50,491 nt of DNA from Chryseobacterium sp. (lineage in GTDB: Bacteria > Bacteroidota > Bacteroidia > Flavobacteriales > Weeksellaceae). The stretch is from NCBI RefSeq assembly GCF_029240215.1, contig NZ_JARBTK010000013.1, positions 1 through 50,491 of the forward strand. The letters run 5' to 3'. A program made the position numbers and the translations under genes. The notes under the pieces were generated by a model. The model did no database searches and was not told the DNA's origin. It worked only from the letters and a program-made list of their open reading frames with translations. Below, one piece after another: positions 44,439-50,491 of the stretch (within the stretch, counting starts at the first letter, position 1; the number at the start of each line of letters is the position of its first letter).

Positions 44439-45704
44439 ATGTCAAAAGAGATAACAACCAAAGAACAAATTATTGAATATATACTTGCAGAATTAGAAAA
44501 GAAAATTGCGCCGGTGGACTTTGGTGATTTCTTTATGCAAATAGGTCCTAGTTTTGGGATAGATAATTTTAGAAATTTATTAGATGAACTTTATCAACAA
44601 GGATATTTGACAAAGTTGGAACAACCAGGGAGAATAGTTCCTTCATTAGGAATTAGAACCTTAGACCTTAGATATGGTATAAGTTTAAAAGGAATAGAAT
44701 ATTTAAAACAAATAAATAATAATATGGATTCAAACCCACCAAAAGATATGATAGATGTATTTGTGACCTATAGTTGGGAATCAGAAGAACACAATGAAAA
44801 AATCATTGCATTTACCAATTTTTTAAGGGATAATGGATTTAATGCCAAAATGGATAAGATGATAATTCAAGAAGAGACAGCAAAAGACTTTAAAGTAATG
44901 ATGCATAAAGCAATGACTGATTACCGAAAAGTTGTTGTAGTTTTATCTTCAGGATATAAAGAAAAAGCGGAGCAATTTAAAGGTGGTGTTGGTAATGAAT
45001 ACACTCTCATTTTAAAGGATATTGAAGAGAATCCTAATAAATATATTTTAGTTTCTTTTGAAGGGCATAAAAAAGAAATAGTTCCATTATTTTTTAAGGA
45101 TAGAGAAATTATAAATTTAAGTGAAAATAGTGAAGAGGAAAAAAGAAAACTTTTCGCAAAACTTTTAGACAAAAAACTATATCAATTTGTGGAAGTTGCC
45201 GATAAATTACCTGAGATAACTCCAAAAGTAACACCATCTTTATTTTCGGAAAAAGAAGACGTTCTAGATGAAATAAAGCTGAATATTAGTAGTGGGAGTG
45301 CTTCTTATTTTGCGAAAAGGCTTAAAAACATAGATATAGATTTAAGTTTATCATTTAAAAATATTAGTCAGAATACTTTAACTGAATATAGTATCGAAGT
45401 TTATTATCCTAAAAATACTCTTTCCTTTGAAGTTGATGGTAGAATTGAAGATGAATATAAAATTGTCACAATTGATGAGACAACAAGACTTTTTTCTCAA
45501 CAGACAAAATCAATTAATCTTGAAAAATTGATTCTTAGAAGTTATAATATTACGCAATTAATTGATAAAGAGATAATAATCAAAATTTATACGGATTTTG
45601 GAGTTTACCAAAAGCATTTCCCTTTAAATGAGTTTAATATAAATGACTTTGATGGTAGAGAAACAAAATTAAGTGTTGATTTATTTAACTTGAGTGATTA
45701 TTAA
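44439..45704 (+). CDS. SEFIR-domain (TIR-like) protein, candidate phage-defence effector
   Basis: 421 residues in three parts. Residues 1-93 look like a winged helix (LLDELYQQGYLTKLE, RYGISLKGIEYL). Residues about 105-235 are a SEFIR/TIR-like domain: DVFVTYSWESEEHNEKI (107-122), FLRDNGFNAKMD, RKVVVVLSSGYKEKA and GGVGNEYTLIL (182-192, likely catalytic Glu187). Residues about 265-421 are a beta-rich domain of unknown type. Bacterial SEFIR proteins have been reported as NAD-depleting abortive-infection effectors. This one stands alone with its own -7 element and is AT-richer than the pectin genes beside it, suggesting acquisition. Defence is inference; sensor or toxin roles are possible. Confidence 0.82.
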   Translation: MSKEITTKEQIIEYILAELEKKIAPVDFGDFFMQIGPSFGIDNFRNLLDELYQQGYLTKLEQPGRIVPSLGIRTLDLRYGISLKGIEYLKQINNNMDSNPPKDMIDVFVTYSWESEEHNEKIIAFTNFLRDNGFNAKMDKMIIQEETAKDFKVMMHKAMTDYRKVVVVLSSGYKEKAEQFKGGVGNEYTLILKDIEENPNKYILVSFEGHKKEIVPLFFKDREIINLSENSEEEKRKLFAKLLDKKLYQFVEVADKLPEITPKVTPSLFSEKEDVLDEIKLNISSGSASYFAKRLKNIDIDLSLSFKNISQNTLTEYSIEVYYPKNTLSFEVDGRIEDEYKIVTIDETTRLFSQQTKSINLEKLILRSYNITQLIDKEIIIKIYTDFGVYQKHFPLNEFNINDFDGRETKLSVDLFNLSDY

Positions 45705-45767
45705 AAATTATAACCTAGCATTAATGTACATTTTTCTTGTGCCTATTTGAAAAGACACGAGCTAGAC

Positions 45768-45826
45768 AAACCACCCCGTCAAAAATTCATTCGAATTTTC
45801 GCCACCCCTCCAGAGGAGGGGAATTT
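45768..45826 (+). repeat. Two-hairpin repeat, copy 1 (forward)
   Basis: Begins AAACCACCCCGTC, then hairpin AAAATTC/GAATTTT, then CCACCCCTCC, AGA loop, GGAGGGG and AATTT. It lies about 60 bases past the SEFIR stop. The family has four copies in this window. Confidence 0.8.
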
Positions 45827-45907
45827 TTCACGTGTAGGTTTTTATTGAATATTTGTCTTACATTTTCTAAATTTGAATTAAAGTCTTATTTTTCTTACGC
45901 AGACTAT

Positions 45908-45963
45908 AATTCCCCTCCCTCGGAGGGGTGGATTCTTTCAAAGAAAGAAGACGGGGTGGTTTA
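45908..45963 (-). repeat. Two-hairpin repeat, copy 2 (inverted)
   Basis: Inverted relative to copy 1: AATTCCCCTCC, CTC loop, GGAGGGGTGG, then hairpin TTCTTTC/GAAAGAA, then GACGGGGTGGTTT. The A/T-rich stem differs in sequence from copy 1 but still pairs. It ends 28 bases before the DUF559 ATG. Confidence 0.8.
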
Positions 45964-45990
45964 AACAGCACAAAAGAAAAAACACACAAA

Positions 45991-46407
45991 ATGAAAGAAA
46001 TTTTAACCCATATCAACGGAATCCCAATCCGTATAAACTTCGTAGAACATCTCCCTTACAATCCCCAATTAAAATCATTATTACACGGAAAGCGAAAAGC
46101 CGGAATTTTAAGTGAAGTGATTTTTTGGAATCAGGTTCGAGCAAAAAGTTTTCACAACATAGATTTTGACAGGCAGAGAATTATTGGAAATTACATCGTT
46201 GATTTTTATGTCAAAAAGTTAGGGTTGGTTATTGAAATTGACGGCTGGAGCCATGATGTAAAAAAAGATTATGATGAAGTAAGGCAGAAGTATTTGGAAT
46301 CTTTAGGACTGAAAATTTTTAGAATAACTGATTTTGATGTGAAGAATAATTTAGGTAGGTTGATGAAAGATTTGGAGGATTTTATTGTTGAAAATTATGG
46401 CTGCTAA
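45991..46407 (+). CDS. DUF559 endonuclease-like protein bracketed by inverted repeats
   Basis: 138 residues. PD-(D/E)XK-type DUF559/Vsr-like core: AGILSEVIFWNQVRAK (Glu42), FDRQRIIGNYIVDFYV (Asp71), LGLVIEIDGWSHD (Glu82, Asp84) and LKIFRITDFDV. I chose MKEILTH; the upstream open frame translates repeat copy 2. The stop TAA overlaps the first base or two of copy 3. With copies 2 and 3 inverted around it, the unit resembles a small mobile or repeat-borne cassette. DUF559 proteins are often annotated as endonucleases, but activity and target are not established. Confidence 0.8.
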   Translation: MKEILTHINGIPIRINFVEHLPYNPQLKSLLHGKRKAGILSEVIFWNQVRAKSFHNIDFDRQRIIGNYIVDFYVKKLGLVIEIDGWSHDVKKDYDEVRQKYLESLGLKIFRITDFDVKNNLGRLMKDLEDFIVENYGC

Positions 46408-46466
46408 AACCACCCCGTCTCAATTTTCAGAGAAAATTGATCCACCCCTCCAAAGGAGGGGAATTT
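46407..46466 (+). repeat. Two-hairpin repeat, copy 3 (forward)
   Basis: AAACCACCCCGTC, hairpin AATTTTC/GAAAATT, CCACCCCTCC, AAA loop, GGAGGGG and AATTT. It abuts the DUF559 stop codon and is inverted relative to copy 2. Again the A/T stem differs from the other copies but pairs. Confidence 0.8.
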
Positions 46467-46624
46467 ATCATGTATCGTCTATTGTCGAAAATTTTCATGT
46501 ATTTTCTTAATTTGGTTACAATTTCAGATTGATTCCCCACAGTAATTCGGCTCCACCGGATTGCTTGTTTCGGACTGGAAATACCCACAGTTGACATTGG
46601 TGAAATGTTTAGTAAGATTAAACA

Positions 46625-46657
46625 AAAAAGGGATGAAGTGAAAATTTCAGCCCTTTA
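46625..46657 (-). terminator. Terminator of the SDR/SnoaL-like operon
   Basis: A stem of AAAGGG and CCCTTT extended inward by TGAA/TTCA is followed on the minus strand by TTTTTTGTTT. It lies about 35 bases past the stop of the SnoaL-like gene. Confidence 0.65.
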
Positions 46658-46690
46658 ATAAAAATATATGGATTTTTATGGACAGATTTT

Positions 46691-47008
46691 TTATCCTGTT
46701 ACTTTTAGATTCTGAATTTTTCCGTCAGCAATTTTAAAATGAAATTTCAAAATCAGAGGACTGCCCGGAAATGATCCTGTAATTTTTGCTGATAATATAT
46801 CTTCTTTTTCATCATAATCTACCGGCTCCATTGTGGCTTTATAGTCTTTGTTGGATTTGTCGATCCACTTTTCAATTTCTGCCTTTCCATTATGCGTTTT
46901 GCCTTCATCAAATACCTGGGCATTTTCTGCGAAACAGTCTGCATAAGCTGCACTGTCAAATTCATTTTGGCTCTTTACTAATTCTGCAATTACTTTAGGT
47001 AAGTTCAT
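46691..47008 (-). CDS. SnoaL-like / NTF2-like protein
   Basis: 105 residues. NTF2-like cone fold suggested by FDSAAYADCFAENAQVFDEGKTHNGKAEIEKWID and the closing FHFKIADGKIQNLKVTG strands. Such proteins bind or convert small polyketide- or steroid-like ligands, or are orphan. It lies 22 bases after the SDR gene on the same strand and is probably co-transcribed with it, hinting at a shared small-molecule substrate. Confidence 0.72.
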   Translation of the reverse strand: MNLPKVIAELVKSQNEFDSAAYADCFAENAQVFDEGKTHNGKAEIEKWIDKSNKDYKATMEPVDYDEKEDILSAKITGSFPGSPLILKFHFKIADGKIQNLKVTG

Positions 47009-47030
47009 AATATTATATTTTTTTGAGGTA

Positions 47031-47822
47031 TTAAATAGTTGGTACGGTTCCTCCGTCGATTACATATTCTGTTCCTGTTAAATAGCTGGCTCTTGGAGAT
47101 ACAAGAAAACCTACAAATTCAGCGACCTCTTCCGGTTCGGCAGGTCTGCCAAAAGGAATTCCGCCCAGTGCATCCATCACGCCCTGTTGCGCTTCTTCTA
47201 TAGTGCTGTTTGCGTTTCTTGCAATTTCGCCCAGCCAGTCTTTCGATGCTGTCGTATTGATCCATCCCGGTGAAACAGCCAAAACACGAACGCCTTTTGG
47301 AGTCACTTCATTCGACAGACTTTTACTGTAATTTCTCAATGCTGCTTTTGAAGCGGCATAAGGCAAAGTAGAATCATATAAAGGAAGCTTACCCTGAATG
47401 GAAGCAATGTGGATAATAACGCCACTTTTTCGCTCAATCATTTGGGGCAAAAATCCTCTATCCAATCGCACGGGAGCAAGTAAATTAGCCTTTAACGTAG
47501 ATTCCCAGTCTTCATCAGATAATGCGTTAAAACCACCGGCAGGTGTTGTTGAAGAGCCGAGATTGTTGATCAGAATATCCAGTTGGCCGTATGTAGATAT
47601 TATTTCACTGATTACTTTCTGTGTTCCTTCTACAGTACTCAAATCGGCAGCTATGAAATGCAGATTGCTGTTTTCTTCTTCCGGTGCATTTCTTGCGGAA
47701 ATGATCACTGTTGCGTCGGCTTGCAATAGTCTTTCTGCAATAGCTTTTCCGGCTCCTTTTGTACCTCCGGTTACCAAAGCAATTTTGCCTGATAACTCAT
47801 TATTGAAATTAAACTGTTCCAT
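47031..47822 (-). CDS. SDR family oxidoreductase
   Basis: 263 residues. SDR motifs: VTGGTKGAGKAIAERL (NAD(P)-binding), NNLGSS (NNAG-like, with Leu for Ala), a Ser in HIASIQGK and YAASKAALRNYSKSL (Tyr-Lys pair), ending YLTGTEYVIDGG. Substrate unknown. It is divergent from an HxlR-type regulator across a 128-bp gap with two TTGTACAA palindromes, a typical regulator-target pair responding to a reactive or toxic small molecule. Confidence 0.85.
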   Translation of the reverse strand: MEQFNFNNELSGKIALVTGGTKGAGKAIAERLLQADATVIISARNAPEEENSNLHFIAADLSTVEGTQKVISEIISTYGQLDILINNLGSSTTPAGGFNALSDEDWESTLKANLLAPVRLDRGFLPQMIERKSGVIIHIASIQGKLPLYDSTLPYAASKAALRNYSKSLSNEVTPKGVRVLAVSPGWINTTASKDWLGEIARNANSTIEEAQQGVMDALGGIPFGRPAEPEEVAEFVGFLVSPRASYLTGTEYVIDGGTVPTI

Positions 47823-47866
47823 TTTTATAACTTATTTATAGGACAAAATTGGGGTATAAAAACAGT

Positions 47867-47874
47867 TTGTACAA
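47867..47874. promoter_or_regulatory. TTGTACAA palindrome 1 in the HxlR/SDR divergent region
   Basis: A perfect 8-bp palindrome within TTTGTACAAG, 45 bases upstream of the SDR start. A second copy lies 49 bp away. A candidate operator half-set for the HxlR-type regulator. Confidence 0.4.
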
Positions 47875-47915
47875 GTACGGAATTACGATTCAGATAGGGA
47901 TAAATTATTCCCCTA

Positions 47916-47923
47916 TTGTACAA
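47916..47923. promoter_or_regulatory. TTGTACAA palindrome 2 in the HxlR/SDR divergent region
   Basis: A second TTGTACAA, 28 bases upstream of the HxlR start, next to an imperfect GGGATAAATTATTCCC dyad (47898-47913). Two copies in 128 bp suggest bidirectional control. Confidence 0.4.
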
Positions 47924-47950
47924 ATCGGAACATACGTTTAATTTTGCAAT

Positions 47951-48337
47951 ATGTATGAGAGAAAAATAATACCGAACCTAAATTGCGGTCTTGATCTGAT
48001 CGGTGAAGTGCTTTACGGCAAATGGAAAATTCGTCTGCTCTGGTTTATTGATCAGGGACATCAACGACCGAGTGAATTGCAGCGCAAAATCCCCGATGCC
48101 ACAAGGAGGGTTTTGAATATTCAGTTAAAAGAACTGGAAGATCATGAATTGATTACCAAGAAAATTTATCCTATAGTGCCGCCCAAAGTAGAGTATAGTC
48201 TTACTGAATTGGGTAAAAGCGTTATTCCGGTAATTTTGCAGTTGGGAATTTGGGGCGATCAAAACGAAACGCATTTACGTACCGTTATTTTAAAGCGTTT
48301 GAACGCAGAAAGTGAGTCACTTCGCTTGGAAGAATGA
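47951..48337 (+). CDS. HxlR-family winged-helix regulator
   Basis: 128 residues. HxlR features: LNCGLDLIGEVLYGKWKIRLLWFI, the DNA-binding helices QRPSELQRKIPDATRRVLNIQLKELEDHELI and the wing YPIVPPKVEYSLTELGKSVIPVI. The Cys in LNCGLD matches the position of the redox- or electrophile-sensing Cys in several family members. Probably controls the divergent SDR/SnoaL pair. Confidence 0.87.
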   Translation: MYERKIIPNLNCGLDLIGEVLYGKWKIRLLWFIDQGHQRPSELQRKIPDATRRVLNIQLKELEDHELITKKIYPIVPPKVEYSLTELGKSVIPVILQLGIWGDQNETHLRTVILKRLNAESESLRLEE

Positions 48338-48389
48338 GGATTGAAAGTTGAGCCGCTACGGTAAGATAGTGGTATCATTGCAAAATGTA

Positions 48390-48447
48390 AAATTCCCCTC
48401 CCTTGGAGGGGTGGCGAAAATTCGACAGAATTTTTGACGGGGTGGTT
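48390..48447 (-). repeat. Two-hairpin repeat, copy 4 (inverted)
   Basis: AATTCCCCTCC, CTT loop, GGAGGGGTGG, hairpin AAAATTC/GAATTTT and GACGGGGTGGTT, orientation as copy 2. It lies between the convergent HxlR and LacI genes, where its G+C hairpin could serve as a terminator. Confidence 0.8.
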
Positions 48448-48485
48448 AAGAAGTATTAAGGTATAGAAGTCCCTAAAACAAATAT

Positions 48486-49514
48486 TTACTTCCTCTTCGA
48501 AGACTTTCTTACACAAATCTTCGGTGCAAGCACAACTTTCTTCTCAATAGAAACTCCGGAAGAATTATCTTTAATATTATCCAAAAAAACCTGTCCGGCC
48601 ATATTCCCCATAATCAGAGGAGTCTGATCCATTGAGCTCATCGGAAGTTCCATAAATTGGGTAAAAGGCTCATTCGAAAACCCGATCACTGCTACTTCCT
48701 GTGGAATTTTGATCTTACGCTTTTTCAATTCCTGACAGGCTCCTAACGCAGCAAAATCACTGGCGGAAAATATTGCATCTGGAATAGATTTTCTGTTCCA
48801 CAATGTTTTGATAGCTTCAATTCCTGCATCAATCGAACTTCCGGTGGAGATGATGTTTTCTTCTTTTACTTGAAAGTTGTGGTCGATTAAGGCTTGTTTA
48901 TAACCATTCAGACGGTTTTGATAAATCTCAAGATTCAGATCTCCGGAAAAATGACATATGTTTTTATATCCTTCATCAATCAAATGTTCGGTTGCCATAT
49001 AGCCGGCTCTGTAATCATCAATCGTCACGGTGCTGATTCCTGGAATGTCTTTTTTTCTGTCAAAAAATATGATGGGCGTGTTGGTCGTATTTAAAATATG
49101 CTCAATATGTGCTGTATCAACAGTAGTTCGGGAAACCGACATAAAAATTCCGTCAACCTGAGCATTCAGTAATGTGTTGAGGTGTTTTTTTTCGATCAAA
49201 ACATCTTCATGGCTTTGGCAGATAATCACATGATAGCCGTGAGGAGAAAGTTCTTCTTCAATTCCACGGATCACAGACGAGAAAAAGTTGGTATTGATAT
49301 ACGGAACGATGATGCCAATGTTTTTTGTTTCACCACTTTTTAATGCTTTGGCAAGATTATTCTGCTTATAGTTCATTTCCTTAGCGGTTTTCACTACAAG
49401 CTCTTTTGTTGCCTGACTTATTCTCGGATTATCGTTCAGAGCTCTGGAAACAGTTGCCACACTTACGTTCAGCTTCTTTGAAATGTCATAAATCGTGGCA
49501 TTTTTCTTTGTCAT
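48486..49514 (-). CDS. LacI-family transcriptional regulator, probable pectin regulon repressor
   Basis: 342 residues. N-terminal helix-turn-helix ATIYDISKKLNVSVATVSRALNDN, hinge helix KQNNLAKALKSGETKNIG, then a periplasmic-binding-like domain (IGIIVPYINTNFFSSVIRGIEEEL, DAIFSASDFAALGACQEL, VIGFSNEPF). LacI proteins with a TVSRALN recognition helix and Leu in the hinge usually bind palindromes with central CG. Three such 19-bp sites head the pectin transcription units of this window, so this gene is the best candidate for their regulator. The inducer could be KDG or a galacturonate derivative; not shown. Confidence 0.9.
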   Translation of the reverse strand: MTKKNATIYDISKKLNVSVATVSRALNDNPRISQATKELVVKTAKEMNYKQNNLAKALKSGETKNIGIIVPYINTNFFSSVIRGIEEELSPHGYHVIICQSHEDVLIEKKHLNTLLNAQVDGIFMSVSRTTVDTAHIEHILNTTNTPIIFFDRKKDIPGISTVTIDDYRAGYMATEHLIDEGYKNICHFSGDLNLEIYQNRLNGYKQALIDHNFQVKEENIISTGSSIDAGIEAIKTLWNRKSIPDAIFSASDFAALGACQELKKRKIKIPQEVAVIGFSNEPFTQFMELPMSSMDQTPLIMGNMAGQVFLDNIKDNSSGVSIEKKVVLAPKICVRKSSKRK

Positions 49515-49664
49515 AGGTATTCTGGACTAACGTTAATTCTCCTTCAGTATATACTCGTAAATTTAATCAAATTATATATACCAAAAGACCAGGAGGCTTT
49601 AATTTTAAGAGTTTTCATATAATATCTGTATAAATAAATTGTTTTGTGTGAATTTTTCAGCGTT

Positions 49665-49703
49665 AATCGTAGAATTACTACACCAAATCGTAGAACTACT
49701 ACA
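49665..49703 (+). promoter_or_regulatory. Tandem 18-bp direct repeats, 21-bp period, upstream of tssD
   Basis: AATCGTAGAATTACTACA (49665) and AATCGTAGAACTACTACA (49686) differ at one position and are two helical turns apart. They end 26 bases before the -33 element of the tssD promoter, a position suited to an activator such as a LytTR-type response regulator, which binds repeats with this spacing. The regulator is not in the window. Confidence 0.6.
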
Positions 49704-49729
49704 AAATATGAATTAAAGCTGTGAAAACT

Positions 49730-49759
49730 TTTGTTGGAAGATCTTTGGCTCTATCTTCG
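49730..49759 (+). promoter_or_regulatory. Promoter of tssD
   Basis: TTTG at 49730-49733 and TATCTTCG at 49752-49759 (7 of 8 to TAnnTTTG) with 18 bases between, the normal Bacteroidota spacing. Transcription would begin near 49766, giving a leader of about 45 bases before the ATG at 49812. Confidence 0.6.
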
Positions 49760-49811
49760 CTATAGAAATAACATCACCCACAAAATATTAACAGATTAAA
49801 ATTTACGCATC

Positions 49812-50216
49812 ATGGCAGCAAATTCAAGAGGAATCTTAAAATTCAACGGCAGTGAAGGTCAGAAATTGTTAAAGCTGAACTACAGCGTATCTCGATCCAC
49901 CGACGTTTCGGGACGTGTAGCTTCAGATCCTTCAAACGCACTGATCAAACTTACAATCGAGGCAACAGAAAAATCTGAAATCCTTGAATCTTTACTAAAT
50001 GGTAAGTATAAGCCTACAACCGGCGAGATTACTTTTAACAAATCTCACGAAGAAGGCACGCTGATCACCTTAAACTGGGAAAACGGATACGTGATTCAGC
50101 ATGAGGTAGACTTCGATGCGGTAGACGAAAATTCTATGTTGATCAGCTTTGTCGTAAGTGCAGAAACAATCAACTACGGAAACTCAGCGTATAAAGGTCT
50201 TTGGCCATCAAGCTAA
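49812..50216 (+). CDS. tssD: Type VI secretion tube protein TssD (Hcp)
   Basis: 134 residues, normal length. Matches Bacteroidota-subtype (T6SSiii) Hcp pattern: LKFNGSEGQKLLKLNYSVSR, DVSGRVASDPS, IKLTIEATEKSEILESLL, KYKPTTGEITF and ISFVVSAETINYGNSAY. Hcp rings form the inner tube expelled through the sheath and can carry effectors. Own promoter and terminator, fitting the high expression tube protein needs. Confidence 0.88.
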   Translation: MAANSRGILKFNGSEGQKLLKLNYSVSRSTDVSGRVASDPSNALIKLTIEATEKSEILESLLNGKYKPTTGEITFNKSHEEGTLITLNWENGYVIQHEVDFDAVDENSMLISFVVSAETINYGNSAYKGLWPSS

Positions 50217-50258
50217 ATATGATCTTATCTTTTCAGTATTAATGATATACAAAATAAT

Positions 50259-50284
50259 GACTGTCTTTATAGGCAGTCTTTTTT
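50259..50284 (+). terminator. Terminator after tssD
   Basis: GACTGTC pairs with GGCAGTC (one G-U pair) across a 6-base loop, followed by a T run. It lies 42 bases past the tssD stop codon and separates tssD from the next gene. Confidence 0.8.
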
Positions 50285-50411
50285 GACAGAATCATTGAAA
50301 ATTTACAAAAAAACACTTGTAGTATTAGCTTTTGCATAATAATTAAGTTGAATATTTCATACGGGTTTGAATAAATTTTGTATATTTATCCTACCACACA
50401 ATCACAAAACT

Positions 50412-50491
50412 ATGTCAAATACCTCATCACCTTTTGGAGGCTCTGTGTTTCGTCCTTCACAGAATGCCTCTGGAGTTTCGGACCATCATCA
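50412..50491 (+). CDS. N-terminal fragment of the gene after tssD (cut by window edge)
   Basis: An open frame begins ATG TCA AAT and encodes MSNTSSPFGGSVFRPSQNAS then GVSDHH up to the window end. Too short to name. Position after tssD, and a low-complexity polar start, suggest another type VI secretion component, possibly a sheath or baseplate protein; this is a guess. Confidence 0.5.
   Translation, partial: MSNTSSPFGGSVFRPSQNASGVSDHH

Noticed and set aside
45737..45964. 75-codon ORF after the SEFIR gene
   Set aside because: It is almost entirely translated repeat copies 1 and 2, with no coding character outside them.
45768..48447. CRISPR array or insertion sequence from the repeated GC-rich units
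   Set aside because: Units are irregularly spaced, alternate in orientation and have no similar-length spacers; no transposase is present.

Overview
The window looks like a chromosome segment of a Chryseobacterium-like flavobacterium (Bacteroidota). The DNA is AT-rich, promoters show the Bacteroidota TTTG / TAnnTTTG pattern, there is a SusC/SusD pair, and a TssD of the Bacteroidota type VI subtype is present. The genus is inferred from overall gene character; no rRNA or marker gene is available to settle it.

Left end (1-4.5 kb): a very AT-rich region. On the minus strand it holds a compact candidate RiPP operon: a 64-residue precursor with a VVGG leader boundary, a perfect 13-bp attenuator hairpin, a protein that appears to fuse a PqqD-like recognition domain to a Ser/Thr-kinase-like domain, and an overlapping 74-residue one-helix protein. 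A Crp/Fnr-like regulator lies just upstream. About 1.1 kb of nearly gene-less DNA follows, with a decayed small gene and a tRNA-like scrap, then a small membrane protein.

4.5-12.4 kb: a secreted metallophosphoesterase, a small secreted protein and a 1901-residue DUF4011-type superfamily 1 helicase with a transglutaminase-like N-terminal part and a nuclease-like C-terminal part (defence-like).

12.6-33.2 kb: a large pectin utilisation locus. Plus strand: DUF4861 protein and PL10 pectate lyase. Minus strand from a SusC/SusD pair: two CE8 pectin methylesterases, PL1 lyase, DUF4861 protein, a broken GH105, GH43, two CE12 rhamnogalacturonan acetylesterases, GH28, two alpha/beta-hydrolase esterases and KdgF. 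Divergent from susC, 34.0-44.2 kb holds the hexuronate catabolic operon kduI-kduD-uxaC-kdgK-kdgA-exuT-uxaB-uxaA. Together these take methylated and acetylated pectin to galacturonate and unsaturated galacturonate, then through 2-keto-3-deoxygluconate to pyruvate and glyceraldehyde-3-phosphate. A LacI-family regulator sits at 48.5-49.5 kb. Three near-identical 19-bp operator-like sites (12666, 33310, 33999) lie at the heads of the three pectin transcription units, which suggests a single regulon.

44.4-48.5 kb: accessory DNA. It has a SEFIR-domain (TIR-like) protein that is a defence candidate, a DUF559 endonuclease-like gene tightly bracketed by inverted copies of a two-hairpin repeat (four copies in 2.7 kb), and an HxlR regulator divergent from an SDR oxidoreductase plus a SnoaL-like protein. 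The right end (49.8 kb onward) begins a type VI secretion locus with tssD (Hcp), preceded by a good promoter and two 21-bp-spaced direct repeats. A second gene is cut by the window edge.
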